Shown: positions 53,716 through 63,683, counted from the stretch's first letter. The stretch: DNA of 64,000 nt from CAYMEV01 sp964389675 [NCBI: uncultured Candidatus Sumerlaeota bacterium] (GCA_964389675.1 CAYMEV010000017.1:18280-82279); one strand, 5' to 3'. Notes: generated by a model from the sequence alone, not told the origin. Translations and numbers: made by a program.

Positions 53716-56499
53716 TTAGAATTCGTACTTAAGAGCAACCTGCCAGTTCATGGGTGTTTCCCAGGCTGTTTCATCTCCGAAGGTGCTGTCTGCTCTCTGG
53801 CTTACGCCAATTGCACCCTGCCAGTTGGTAACATTGAATATATCACCAATGAGTGTAAGCTTGCCCCATTTTCCAAGATGGAAATCATGCTGTATGGAGA
53901 TATCGACTGTGTGCGAATCAGGCAGATTATATGCACCCATACCCTCATCAGATATTACAGTCCATCCTTCACTGGTTCCTCCTGGCCCGTTGATCCTTTC
54001 GCCCTGTATAAGCTTTGAGTAGGGCTGTCCTGATGCCCAGTTTGCCATGATGCCTATTGATGTACCCCAGGAGAACATGTAATTTGCACTAAGTTTAACA
54101 TTATGCTCAGTGCTGTATGGAATAAATCCGTAGAGATTGTCTGAAAGGTTTGGAGTATCATATGAGTTTGTAAAATAGGATATGGAGCTTGAACCCCAAG
54201 TTTCATGGCCGTCATATGCTGTACCCTTGCTTTCTGAATAGGTGTAGGATGCAATAACAGTTAAATTGCTCATCTTGGCTGTTGAATAAAGCTCAACACC
54301 CCAGTAATCCCTCTTGTTTCCAGGAATAGTCGCTGCAAGGTAATATGAGTTTGCAACATATGTATCTTCATCATAGAGGAAACTTCCGTCAGTTCCCGGT
54401 CCTCCCCACATTACATTCCCTTCCTCGTCCAGGAATATTGTATAGTCTTCCGGGATATCCCTTGTAAGTTTGCGTGTATAGCTGATTCCTGCTGACAGGT
54501 TGTCTGCAAGCTCTCTCTCATAACCTAGAGTAAATTCATCAGTATACTCAGGTTTTACATCAGGGTCAATAGAGTTATGATAAAGCCCAGGTGTGGTAGC
54601 TCCTTCAAATTCCCAGCCTGAATCAGGGTCTGAACCGTCATAGAGGTCAGGATTCCATCTGAACCTTTCAGTCCAGGAATTATTTACCTCTGCAAAATCT
54701 GCAAACATTGTTGACCATATGCTGTAGAACCTACCCACAAAGAGATTCAGCTTGTGCTTGCCTGTATTTCCGATATCCCATACAAAGCCGAGCCTCGGTG
54801 CTATCATGTCAAAGAAATCATGCTTATAAACGCTGTCATCAACATTATTGAAGCCTTCCTGTGATTCAAACCTTATACCTACATTTGCAGTAAAACCATC
54901 GATGAAATCTGGTCTCCACTTATCCTGGATATAGAATGCATAGTATTTTAATGTTGCCCCGCCTGCTATATCATCATGCCTTATGGTCCTTGTTGAATCA
55001 TCTGTCCAGTATGCAGGATTGTTCCAGTCATTTACACCGCCTGAATATGAATCATCAAGATAGATCAGGAATGATTCAGGAAGATAGAAATAACCGCCAA
55101 AACTTTCCATATTATGATGTGAAATGCCAGCCTTCCATTCGTGGCTTCCTGCTACATCAGTCATAAAGTACTTAGCGCTTATATCATAGGAATCCCTGTC
55201 CCTGTCAGTCTGGTAGGACCATCCAAGACCGCCTGCATTTATTCCATCATAGTCAGGAAAGTTGACAGTAATTGCAGGATCACTGCTGTATGCTTCAATA
55301 TTGAGTTCCTGCCTGCCTATACCTATCTTTGTCTCAATAAACAGGTTCTGGTTTACTATCCAGGTCCAGTTCAGGCCGTATGAATTGCCGCCCTGCTGCC
55401 ATTCACCCAGAGAATTTGCAGAAACGGTACCTCTGCCGACTCCGTAGCCATTATCCCTTGTCATTGGGTCAGAGGACCATGTTGCAAAGATCTGGTGTTC
55501 AGGGCTTACTGCCCATGTCAGTTTTGCATAGTAATAACCCCAGACATCATCCTGAGGCCATACTGTTTCTGTAATATTGCCGTCAGGCCAGTTGCTTCTC
55601 TGAACGACTGTCTCTCTTTCAATCTCGATCCTCTTCAGTGTAAAGAAAAACCAGAGCTTGTCCTTCATTATCGGGCCGCCAAGCATTACGGTAGGCTCAA
55701 ACCTTGATGTTCCGCCTGTTTCCTCATAGTGGTCTGAATCAAGCTCCCATGAAGGATCATAATACTTGATCCTGAAACCGCCTGAAAATTCATTACCGCC
55801 TGACTTTGTTACTGTGTTTATGACACCGCCTGAAACCCTTCCGAATTCTGCGGGCATACCGCCTGTCATGATCTCGGTTTCAGCAATTGCATCTGCATTC
55901 AGGTTAGCGCCAAATGTTCCTGTAAGGGGATCTGTAGTATCAACACCGTCAAAGAAGTAAACATTGTTGAATCTCATACCTCCCCTGACTGACGGGTTGC
56001 CGCCGCCTGTCTGGGTTGTTCCACCCTGGAGCTGCAGCTGTGTCTGGTAATTGTCAGCACCGGGAAGTCTTTCTGAGAACTCTCTCTCAACATTTACGCC
56101 TGAGGTCGATGATGTTGTATCCAGTACAGGGGCAGCCCCTGTAATGATAACCTGTTCCTCAAATGCAACCTCTTTCAGCTGGACATCAACCCTTGTAATC
56201 TTGTTTACCACAACGCTGATACCGGTTCTTAAAACGGTCTGGAATCCCATCATTTTGAACTCAATCTGGTAATCTGCACCAGGTGTGAGCTCAATAAGCC
56301 TGTATGCTCCGTTTTCATCTGTTGTGTAATACCTTGGCTGAATAAGGGTGGATGACTCTGCCTTTACAACAACCCCTGGAAGAGGCTCGCCGTTTTCATC
56401 TGTAACAGCTCCCTCAATTGAACCTCTAAGCTGAGCAAACATGGAAACTGAACCTAAAAGAAAAACACAAAGAAGCATTATCCATAGTTTTTTTGCCAT
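53716..56499 (-). CDS. Oar-like TonB-dependent receptor, copy 1
   Basis: A 927-residue paralogue of the receptor at 50564, with the same order: signal peptide (ending near M-F-A), carboxypeptidase-regulatory-like domain, plug and barrel ending in W-Q-V-A-L-K-Y-E-F. Whole stretches are near identical, for example E-E-Q-V-I-I-T-G-A-A-P-V-L-D-T-T and G-G-M-P-A-E-F-G-R-V-S-G-G, while the extracellular loops differ, which suggests different ligands. The start at 56499 follows GGAGG by 11 bases. Each copy has its own terminator, so they are separate transcripts or only partly cotranscribed. Confidence 0.9.
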   Translation of the reverse strand: MAKKLWIMLLCVFLLGSVSMFAQLRGSIEGAVTDENGEPLPGVVVKAESSTLIQPRYYTTDENGAYRLIELTPGADYQIEFKMMGFQTVLRTGISVVVNKITRVDVQLKEVAFEEQVIITGAAPVLDTTSSTSGVNVEREFSERLPGADNYQTQLQLQGGTTQTGGGNPSVRGGMRFNNVYFFDGVDTTDPLTGTFGANLNADAIAETEIMTGGMPAEFGRVSGGVINTVTKSGGNEFSGGFRIKYYDPSWELDSDHYEETGGTSRFEPTVMLGGPIMKDKLWFFFTLKRIEIERETVVQRSNWPDGNITETVWPQDDVWGYYYAKLTWAVSPEHQIFATWSSDPMTRDNGYGVGRGTVSANSLGEWQQGGNSYGLNWTWIVNQNLFIETKIGIGRQELNIEAYSSDPAITVNFPDYDGINAGGLGWSYQTDRDRDSYDISAKYFMTDVAGSHEWKAGISHHNMESFGGYFYLPESFLIYLDDSYSGGVNDWNNPAYWTDDSTRTIRHDDIAGGATLKYYAFYIQDKWRPDFIDGFTANVGIRFESQEGFNNVDDSVYKHDFFDMIAPRLGFVWDIGNTGKHKLNLFVGRFYSIWSTMFADFAEVNNSWTERFRWNPDLYDGSDPDSGWEFEGATTPGLYHNSIDPDVKPEYTDEFTLGYERELADNLSAGISYTRKLTRDIPEDYTIFLDEEGNVMWGGPGTDGSFLYDEDTYVANSYYLAATIPGNKRDYWGVELYSTAKMSNLTVIASYTYSESKGTAYDGHETWGSSSISYFTNSYDTPNLSDNLYGFIPYSTEHNVKLSANYMFSWGTSIGIMANWASGQPYSKLIQGERINGPGGTSEGWTVISDEGMGAYNLPDSHTVDISIQHDFHLGKWGKLTLIGDIFNVTNWQGAIGVSQRADSTFGDETAWETPMNWQVALKYEF

Positions 56500-56882
56500 A
56501 GTACTTATGACCTCCTTTTCAATTTTTTTGTATTGGTTTTTTGTTTTTTTGCTTTTATATGCATAATGTAATTTCACTTACCCTTATTTAACCGGATAAT
56601 ATCCAAAATAATTGAAACAATTACATTGAAATATGAGTAATTACATATATTAAAAGAATTTTTTTCTATTACAATATTCATCCTTAATCTTATGTTTTAA
56701 CATAATGATCCTTGTCCTGTCAAGCTATTTTATTAATATTTTAACTGAAAACTCACCTGGTATATAAAAGCCCGCCTTCAATATTTCCTGATATGGAGCA
56801 TTTTCCATATATCTGCCATGGCCTTTCCTGGAATTTTATTATCAGGCCACAGCAAAAAAATATAAATTTTCTCTTTTTTTTA

Positions 56883-56911
56883 TTTACAATTAGCACTATA
56901 TATTGTATAGT
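56883..56911 (+). promoter_or_regulatory. nrdJ promoter
   Basis: TTTACA, 17 bases, TATAGT. NrdR box 1 lies across its spacer and into the -10. Confidence 0.6.
56893..56908. promoter_or_regulatory. NrdR box 1
   Basis: GCACTATATATTGTAT against the NrdR consensus ACACwATATATwGTGT: 14 of 16 match. It sits between the -35 and -10 hexamers of nrdJ. Confidence 0.75.
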
Positions 56912-56923
56912 TGCATTTAAATA

Positions 56924-56939
56924 ACACAATATAAGGTGG
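56924..56939. promoter_or_regulatory. NrdR box 2
   Basis: ACACAATATAAGGTGG matches the consensus at 13 of 16 positions and starts exactly 31 bases after box 1, the three-helical-turn spacing usual for NrdR pairs. It overlaps the region just before the nrdJ ribosome site. Confidence 0.7.
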
Positions 56940-56946
56940 GTGGAAC

Positions 56947-59451
56947 ATGAAAGAACTAAATTTTTTTGCAGAGAATCAAAAGGATCTGGACTATCAGAAA
57001 ATCAGAAGATATATCAGCGATAAACATAAGGATCTTGCAGAAAAAGACATATCCAGGCTGATGGATTACCTGAATGACCAGTTAAGGGAAATATCAAAGG
57101 AAAGCCTTGACAATAATATCATTAAAAGCCTGATACAGAACCATGTAAAGATGATGCAGAACGGCAGGCCCAAAACCATTGCAAAAAAAGACCGGCCCTC
57201 AATAAAGCTTTCTGATAACTCAAAAACTGTACTGGAGAAAAGATACCTTAAAAAGGATTCAAAAGGCATGCTTGTAGAAACCCCGGAAGATATGCTCTGG
57301 AGAATTACGAACAGCATCGCTGATTTTGACCATGAGAAAGAAGAGAAAAAACTCGCACAGCTGAAATCCAGGTTCTTTGAGATGATGTCCATGCTTGATT
57401 TTCTTCCCAATTCACCGACAATAATGAACGCAGGCACTAGCCTGCAGCAGCTTTCAGCATGCTTTGTCCTTCCTATAAAGGATTCAATGGAGGATATCTT
57501 TGAGACTATTAAGAATGCTGCTTTAATTCATAAAAGCGGAGGCGGAACAGGATTCTCCTTCTCCCGTATCAGGCCTGCAAATGATATGGTCCTTTCAACC
57601 AAGGGTGTCTCATCAGGGCCTGTCTCATTCATGAAGGTATTCAATTCCGCTACCGAGACCATTAAGCAGGGGGGCAGAAGAAGAGGGGCCAATATGGCCA
57701 TACTGAGGGTAGATCATCCCGATATACTTGATTTTATAAATTCCAAGAAGAATACAAAGGAACTCAATAACTTCAATATATCTGTCGCCCTGACAGAGGA
57801 ATTTATGGAAGCGGTCGAATTCGATGAAAAATACAGCCTTGTCAACCCCAGGAACAACAAACCCTCAGGGGAATTAAAGGCAAGGGAGGTTTTCGAACTG
57901 ATAGTAAATAATGCATATGAAACCGGCGAACCCGGCATAATATTCCTTGACAGGATAAACAAGGACAATATCACTCCATCGATTGGCGAAATAGAAAGCA
58001 CCAACCCCTGCGGTGAACAGCCTTTGCTTCCCTATGAATCATGCAATCTGGGCTCTATAAACCTGGCTAACATGGTTATAACGGATAAACAGGGTCAGAC
58101 GGAAATTGACTGGGACCACCTCAAGGAGACCATACACCTTGCTGTAAGATTCCTGGACAATGTAATTGATGCAAACAGATACCCCCTTGATAAGATAAGG
58201 GAGGTAACGCTTTCAAACAGAAAAATCGGCCTTGGGATAATGGGTTTTGCAGACCTGCTTTTTATGATGGGATTACCCTATAACAGCCAGAAAGGAATCA
58301 GTATCGGCGAAAAGATAATGAAATTCGTCAGGGATGAGGCGATTGCAGCATCTCAGGATCTTGCAGAAATTCGCGGACCCTTTCCGAACTGGAATGTCTC
58401 CACACTAAGGGACATCTATAAAAAACCATTGAGAAATGCCACACTTACAACAATTGCGCCGACGGGGACATTAAGCATAATAGCAAACTGCTCATCAGGA
58501 ATAGAACCTCTGTTCTCCCTGGCTTTTGAGAGAAATGTTATGGATAATACAAAACTTAAAGAAATTCACCCTTATTTTAATTCTGTAAGCAGGAAAAGAA
58601 ATTTCTTTAGTGAAAGCATGGTCAATGACATACTGAAGCAGGGCTCAATCCAGGATATAGAATATATTCCCCAGGATATTAAGAAGATTTTCGTAACAGC
58701 TATGGATATTTCGCCAAAATGGCATGTTAAAATGCAGGCTGCCTTCCAGAAATATACGGATAATGCAGTATCAAAGACCGTAAATTTCCCTGAAAAATGC
58801 AGAAAGGATGATGTGAAGGATGTATTTAAGCTTGCCTATAAATACGGTTGCAAGGGGGTTACAATATACAGGCAGAATTCAAGGCCTGATCAGGTTCTTC
58901 AACTGACCAAAGGGCAGAAGAAACCGGAAATAAGAGCCCCGAGGATAAGGCCGGATGTTACTTTTGGCCGAACTGCAAGAATGAGGACAGGGTGCGGCAA
59001 TTTATACATAACAATTAATGAGGACGATAAAGGGCTTTCCGAAGTCTTTATAAGAATGGGAAAAACAGGCGGATGCATATCCTCATATACTGAAGCTATT
59101 GGAAGGCTCATTTCCCTGGCATTGCGTTCAGGTGTTGACATTAACAGCGTTACAAAGCAGCTCAAGGGCATAAGGTGCCCGAATCCGTCCTATACAAACA
59201 ATGGATTTGTGGCAAGCTGTTCAGATGCCATAAGACAGGCTCTTGTAGATTACCTGAATGGCAGAAATGATTACAGAATGGTTGCAGATGATGGGAAAAA
59301 GAATGCTGATGAGGGCGAAAAGGAAGCGGAAGCTTCGCCTGATATCCTCAGCATAGGATTGTCGCCTGAATGCCCTGAATGCGGCAGCATACTGATAGTG
59401 GAAAGCAATTGTCTTTATTGCCGCAACTGCGGTTATTCAAAGTGCCCATAA
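56947..59451 (+). CDS. nrdJ: Class II (B12-dependent) ribonucleotide reductase
   Basis: An 834-residue adenosylcobalamin-dependent reductase that makes deoxynucleotides without oxygen. Active-site parts are the first redox cysteine in L-S-A-C-F-V-L-P near residue 174, the I-H-K-S-G-G-G-T-G-F-S-F region, and N-P-C-G-E-Q-P-L-L-P-Y-E-S-C-N-L-G near residue 355 with the thiyl cysteine and glutamate. A TSCPD-type domain (about 670-775) and a C-terminal zinc-ribbon-like C-x2-C...C-x2-C segment follow, as in long NrdJ proteins. Two NrdR boxes precede it. Its cofactor links it to the B12-regulated receptor at 45254. Confidence 0.96.
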   Translation: MKELNFFAENQKDLDYQKIRRYISDKHKDLAEKDISRLMDYLNDQLREISKESLDNNIIKSLIQNHVKMMQNGRPKTIAKKDRPSIKLSDNSKTVLEKRYLKKDSKGMLVETPEDMLWRITNSIADFDHEKEEKKLAQLKSRFFEMMSMLDFLPNSPTIMNAGTSLQQLSACFVLPIKDSMEDIFETIKNAALIHKSGGGTGFSFSRIRPANDMVLSTKGVSSGPVSFMKVFNSATETIKQGGRRRGANMAILRVDHPDILDFINSKKNTKELNNFNISVALTEEFMEAVEFDEKYSLVNPRNNKPSGELKAREVFELIVNNAYETGEPGIIFLDRINKDNITPSIGEIESTNPCGEQPLLPYESCNLGSINLANMVITDKQGQTEIDWDHLKETIHLAVRFLDNVIDANRYPLDKIREVTLSNRKIGLGIMGFADLLFMMGLPYNSQKGISIGEKIMKFVRDEAIAASQDLAEIRGPFPNWNVSTLRDIYKKPLRNATLTTIAPTGTLSIIANCSSGIEPLFSLAFERNVMDNTKLKEIHPYFNSVSRKRNFFSESMVNDILKQGSIQDIEYIPQDIKKIFVTAMDISPKWHVKMQAAFQKYTDNAVSKTVNFPEKCRKDDVKDVFKLAYKYGCKGVTIYRQNSRPDQVLQLTKGQKKPEIRAPRIRPDVTFGRTARMRTGCGNLYITINEDDKGLSEVFIRMGKTGGCISSYTEAIGRLISLALRSGVDINSVTKQLKGIRCPNPSYTNNGFVASCSDAIRQALVDYLNGRNDYRMVADDGKKNADEGEKEAEASPDILSIGLSPECPECGSILIVESNCLYCRNCGYSKCP

Positions 59452-59457
59452 AAGTTA

Positions 59458-59485
59458 TTGACATTTGTAAAATTTAAAATAATTT
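59458..59485 (+). promoter_or_regulatory. Promoter of the ferredoxin gene
   Basis: TTGACA starts 7 bases after the nrdJ stop; TAATTT follows after 16 bases. Confidence 0.5.
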
Positions 59486-59503
59486 TGTATTGTTTTCTAC
59501 TAA

Positions 59504-59689
<186 letters not shown>

Positions 59690-59711
59690 ATTTAAATGTA
59701 GGAATGACGGG

Positions 59712-60179
59712 ATGATCAGTCTCCCGTCATTCCTTGTATTTGCCATTGTATTGTTGAAAAATATAGATATAAAAATCACGGTAAAATTGATTTTCCTTTT
59801 TCTAATCCTTGCATCAGGCCACATACTAAGGGCTGATCATCCCAGGGACCTTGTCTTCTCTTTTATTAAAAAGGCCGACACAGGTCAGCTGTCTGATATA
59901 CTTGCAGATAAGGTAAATCTTAACACGTTCATACCGGACAAGATTTCAGGGATCTTCTCAAAGAACGAGGTAGTAAATATCTTCAGGGATATATTCTCAT
60001 CCTATAATACAGAGAGTCTGGCACTTATAATGGATAACATGGATGAAGATTCTTATTTTCTTGCTTATGAGTGGACTTTAAAAAGAAATGGTGCTATAAT
60101 AAAGTTAAAGCTGTTGTTGACTTTGGAAAAAAGGAATGATCAATATTTTATAATAAAAATAACCTGTGTTGAAAAATAA
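59712..60179 (+). CDS. Secreted or membrane-anchored protein of unknown function
   Basis: About 155 residues. An N-terminal hydrophobic stretch (I-F-L-F-L-I-L-A-S-G) ends near H-I-L-R-A-D, a likely signal cleavage region. The mature part (about 110 residues, starting D-H-P-R-D-L-V-F-S-F-I) has the helix-then-beta pattern of NTF2-like DUF4783 proteins, but I cannot confirm this. ATG 59712 has AGGA 8 bases upstream; a later TTG near 59752 would give a more normal signal peptide. It overlaps the next gene (TAATG), suggesting joint function. Confidence 0.6.
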   Translation: MISLPSFLVFAIVLLKNIDIKITVKLIFLFLILASGHILRADHPRDLVFSFIKKADTGQLSDILADKVNLNTFIPDKISGIFSKNEVVNIFRDIFSSYNTESLALIMDNMDEDSYFLAYEWTLKRNGAIIKLKLLLTLEKRNDQYFIIKITCVEK

Positions 60180-62446
60180 TGGATGCACAAAAAATTATTT
60201 CTAAGCTTCAGAACAGCATAATCAGCTATGCTTCCAATCCAAGCCCTAAAACCTTAGTAGAAGATGTTATCAATAAGAGCTTTGAAAATATAAACAGCTA
60301 TCTGTTTGATAAGGATAAGCTTACCATAGGAATCGGAGATAATGGCCTTTTTCTGGATGATCATCTTTTTACGAAAAAGGAAACCGGATTGACTTTTATA
60401 AAGTCATTTAATGATCTTCTTACAGAAACCAAAATAGCAAGGATAATGATCTACCGTGACATAACAATGCGCGAATATATACATTTCATTTCGCTGTTGT
60501 CAAGGAATCCGGGATATTTCAAAAATCAGGATGAAGTAAAGGTATTTATAAAATCAAAGTCTTTAAGAAACATTGGCATAGATTTTTTACAGGAGCAGGA
60601 GCCTGAAATTGTCCGCGAAAAGAAAAAAGCTGTAATCCTCGATAATATTCCTGAACCTGAATATGAAGAGGATCAGAACACCAGCCATGAGATCTTTGAT
60701 CCCTCGGAAACAGGCTCGCTTGCTGCTGTAAACACTGCAGCTGATCAAATCAGGGAAAAGGCGCACCATCCCTTCATTGCAAAATTTGACTCAATAATAG
60801 ACCATATCAGCAAGGATGTTGAGAGTTCACCCCAGAAACAGAAAATCATAAGGAATATGATAGATTCACTCTCTCCAGAATCAATTCTTGATCTTATTGA
60901 TGAATATCATAAAAGGAATGAAGCATCCAAAATTAATGAACTGATATATCCATACATAGACCATGAAAAATTCTTAATTTTGTCTTCACATATCCTTATG
61001 CTGATAAATGATGAGCTTTATTTTGAAAGAAAGGGAGGCATAGACTTCCCTTACTGCGAAAGGCTAAGGGACGTTCTCATAGACATTGCCAGCCGCCCTC
61101 ATCTCTCAAAAAGCAGTAAAGCCCTGTCAAAATGCAAGGCAGCAGATATCTTAATATTGCATAAGAAAAAGCCGGATGAACCGATATTAAGCAGGGCAGG
61201 CCTGCTTAAGGGCAAGATTAATGTAAATGAGATCGTCAACCTTCTTTTCATGCTTGACCTGGAGTTCAGCGTTCTTGACCACAAGAATTTCTCGGATATA
61301 ATAATCAATGAACTGCTTGAAAATCTTGAGAAATCAAAAGACCCGATTGTCGAGGAAGGCTTCAGAAGGATTATAAAAGGGCTTCTTGATGCATCACTGG
61401 AAAATGCTATGTCTTATTTCAGCAATATAATCCGCATACTATTTGATTATATCGATAAGCAGAAGGCATTATCGCCTTTATACAATTTTGCATGCGAAAC
61501 TGCAGTATATTATTCACCTGTTCTCATCAAGAAAGGAAATATGGCTGTACTCAGAGATATCCTGAAAGTTCTCAATCATCACAGGGATACAAGGTCTGAA
61601 CGAAGCGCAGAGCAGTGGTACAAAGCAAGGCTTACAATAAATTCAATCGGCCAGAGCCAGTCAATGAGGGACCTGATAGCTTCCTTTTTCTGGATGGAGG
61701 AAAAAAAGCGTTCAGAGATCCTTCTGACACTGCTTTTAATAAAGGAAACCGCTGTCAAATACCTCCTGAGTCTTCTTTCAGAATCAAAGGAGATCAAATC
61801 CAGGAAAAGCCTGATATCTTCTCTGATTACGCTGGGAAAAGATTCAGTGCCTGAAATTATATCTGAACTGTCCAGGAAACAACCCTGGTATTACCTGAGG
61901 AACCTTATTCTAATATTGGGCAAGATCAATACCCCTGAGGTTTCAGCCTATATCAAGGAATTCCTGAATCATGAGGATAAAAGAGTAAGAAAAGAGGCTA
62001 TAAATGCGCTGGTCAGCCTTAAAGACCCTGTTGCAAACAGCTACCTTATTCCATACCTGAGCAATGAAGCAGAAGAGGATGTCTATATTATCAAAAAGGT
62101 AATTTCCGCTCTCGAATACTCAAAACCTGAGGATGTATCATTCCTTCTGTTCAGGATACTGAATGATGAGATCTACACAGCCAGGGAGACAGAGGAAGAA
62201 GACCTGAAACAGGCCTGCTGTTACGTTGCAGGTAAACTAAAGATAAAAGAAGCTGTTCCGATTCTTAAAAAATTTCTGTATAAAAGGTCCATTTTTGGAA
62301 TAAACAAGGGGCATACTGATCATCTGCGTGCAGCCGCCATCTATGCCCTTCATATGATAGGCGGAGAAGAAGAGGAAATCAAAAGGCACCTGAAGGATGA
62401 AAGCGCTGTAGTCCGCTCTGTGGTAAAGGAAATACTCAAACCCTGA
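60179..62446 (+). CDS. HEAT-repeat protein of unknown function
   Basis: A 755-residue soluble protein. The N-terminal 130 residues form a mixed domain (L-T-I-G-I-G-D-N-G-L-F-L-D-D), followed by an acidic linker (about 150-185). The rest is helical repeat; clear HEAT units appear after residue 520 (for example V-R-K-E-A-I-N-A-L-V-S-L-K-D near residue 605 and A-A-I-Y-A-L-H-M-I-G-G near 720). HEAT arrays bind other proteins. It is co-translated with the small secreted protein before it. Confidence 0.75.
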   Translation: MDAQKIISKLQNSIISYASNPSPKTLVEDVINKSFENINSYLFDKDKLTIGIGDNGLFLDDHLFTKKETGLTFIKSFNDLLTETKIARIMIYRDITMREYIHFISLLSRNPGYFKNQDEVKVFIKSKSLRNIGIDFLQEQEPEIVREKKKAVILDNIPEPEYEEDQNTSHEIFDPSETGSLAAVNTAADQIREKAHHPFIAKFDSIIDHISKDVESSPQKQKIIRNMIDSLSPESILDLIDEYHKRNEASKINELIYPYIDHEKFLILSSHILMLINDELYFERKGGIDFPYCERLRDVLIDIASRPHLSKSSKALSKCKAADILILHKKKPDEPILSRAGLLKGKINVNEIVNLLFMLDLEFSVLDHKNFSDIIINELLENLEKSKDPIVEEGFRRIIKGLLDASLENAMSYFSNIIRILFDYIDKQKALSPLYNFACETAVYYSPVLIKKGNMAVLRDILKVLNHHRDTRSERSAEQWYKARLTINSIGQSQSMRDLIASFFWMEEKKRSEILLTLLLIKETAVKYLLSLLSESKEIKSRKSLISSLITLGKDSVPEIISELSRKQPWYYLRNLILILGKINTPEVSAYIKEFLNHEDKRVRKEAINALVSLKDPVANSYLIPYLSNEAEEDVYIIKKVISALEYSKPEDVSFLLFRILNDEIYTARETEEEDLKQACCYVAGKLKIKEAVPILKKFLYKRSIFGINKGHTDHLRAAAIYALHMIGGEEEEIKRHLKDESAVVRSVVKEILKP

Positions 62447-62482
62447 AAATCACGAAAAATGCAGAAGAAGAGAAAAAATAAT

Positions 62483-62511
62483 TTGACATACGCCTTATAT
62501 ACGCCTATATT
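62483..62511 (+). promoter_or_regulatory. Promoter with a direct-repeat operator candidate
   Basis: TTGACA, 17 bases, TATATT. The spacer region carries TACGCCT twice at an 11-base interval (62489 and 62500), one helical turn apart, covering the whole space between the hexamers. Confidence 0.6.
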
Positions 62512-62555
62512 TATAGTTTAATAAATAAAAACTAAACTAACCTTAAAGACAGGCT

Positions 62556-63683
62556 ATGATATTATTTCTGCAAATACCTTTTTTATACCCTCTTTTGGAG
62601 GAAAAAAGAAATCCAGAGCTTTCAGGAGCCAGCTTTGTCATCACTGACACAAGCCAGTCCAAAGTCCTTCATCCGTCAATAGAGGCATATAGGAACGGTT
62701 TCCGCAGTGGACAGAACATAGTATCCGGCAGACTGGCCATCAGAATAAAGCCTGACAGGATTTTATACAGGTCATCTGAATCAAAGATCATGTCTAAATT
62801 AAGTGAATTTTCTCCCATAATAGAAATATCAAAAACCGGTTTTTTTGTTGATATTTCAGGCCAGGAATGGAGGTACGGCTCTATTGAGGCAATTGCGGAA
62901 GAAATCATCAATGTTCTTCATCATTCCTACAAAACCATATTTTTTATAGGGATAGGATCAAACAAACTCATCTGCAGGCTGGCTTCCGATCTTCTGGTCC
63001 CAGGCCTGAAATCCCGTTTTCTGCATATACCACGCCATGGTGAAAAATTATTTTTGGAAAAAATGCCTGTCTCCCTGCTTCCTGATCTAAGCAGGGATAT
63101 TACAGAAATACTCTACCTTCTGGATATAGAGAATATAAATGATTTGAGTGTTCTCCCCTACAATTTCCTTTATCAGCTTTTTACCGAATCGGGATCAAAA
63201 TTATACAAATATGCAAGGGGTATAAGTGACGAACCTGTAAACAATATATTTTCAAAAGATTACCTTTTTGCGGATATCGCATTATCCCCTACCAATAATT
63301 TATCTGTAATCAAGGGGCATATCTATTCATTATTTGAAGCAGTCTGCTATGAATTAAGAAACATTCAGAAAAAAGGCGACAGGGGAATAATCTATATAGG
63401 CTTTGAAGATAGAAAATACCTTATAAGACACATAAGGCTTAAAAATTTCTCCTTTCTTGAATCTGAATATTTTGAAACCCTTATTTCAAACATTGATCTT
63501 GGCAGGATCCGGAGAATAAACATAAATTACATAGGCATGAAGATCTATAATCTTATACCGGTTTCAGCCCAAAGAACACTTTTTAATCCCCCTGTAAAAA
63601 AGAGAGAAAAGCTCCTCGATATTATATATGATATCAGGAAAAAGTACGGCAGCAGCAAATTATGCTTCAAGGGAATTAATTAA
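62556..63683 (+). CDS. Y-family DNA polymerase homologue lacking catalytic acids (ImuB-like)
   Basis: A 375-residue protein with the Y-family palm/fingers plan: residues 1-60 align in outline with DinB (P-S-I-E-A-Y-R-N-G-F-R-S-G-Q corresponds to its A-R-x-F-G-V-R-S-G-M), and a helix-hairpin-helix region plus little finger follow. The first catalytic aspartate position reads F-L-Q-I-P-F and the D-E pair reads K-T-G-F-F-V-D (residues 93-99), so polymerase activity is unlikely. ImuB, an accessory of DnaE2-dependent mutagenesis, is a known Y-family member without those residues. No clear ribosome site precedes the ATG. Confidence 0.7.
   Translation: MILFLQIPFLYPLLEEKRNPELSGASFVITDTSQSKVLHPSIEAYRNGFRSGQNIVSGRLAIRIKPDRILYRSSESKIMSKLSEFSPIIEISKTGFFVDISGQEWRYGSIEAIAEEIINVLHHSYKTIFFIGIGSNKLICRLASDLLVPGLKSRFLHIPRHGEKLFLEKMPVSLLPDLSRDITEILYLLDIENINDLSVLPYNFLYQLFTESGSKLYKYARGISDEPVNNIFSKDYLFADIALSPTNNLSVIKGHIYSLFEAVCYELRNIQKKGDRGIIYIGFEDRKYLIRHIRLKNFSFLESEYFETLISNIDLGRIRRININYIGMKIYNLIPVSAQRTLFNPPVKKREKLLDIIYDIRKKYGSSKLCFKGIN

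Larger units (their letters stand above)
56500..56946. promoter_or_regulatory. Divergent intergenic region before nrdJ
   Basis: About 450 AT-rich bases. The right end holds the nrdJ promoter and NrdR boxes. An ATATGGA/TCCATAT hairpin (near 56794-56813) has no T-run. The leader of the minus-strand receptor is A-rich before its GGAGG site. Confidence 0.5.
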
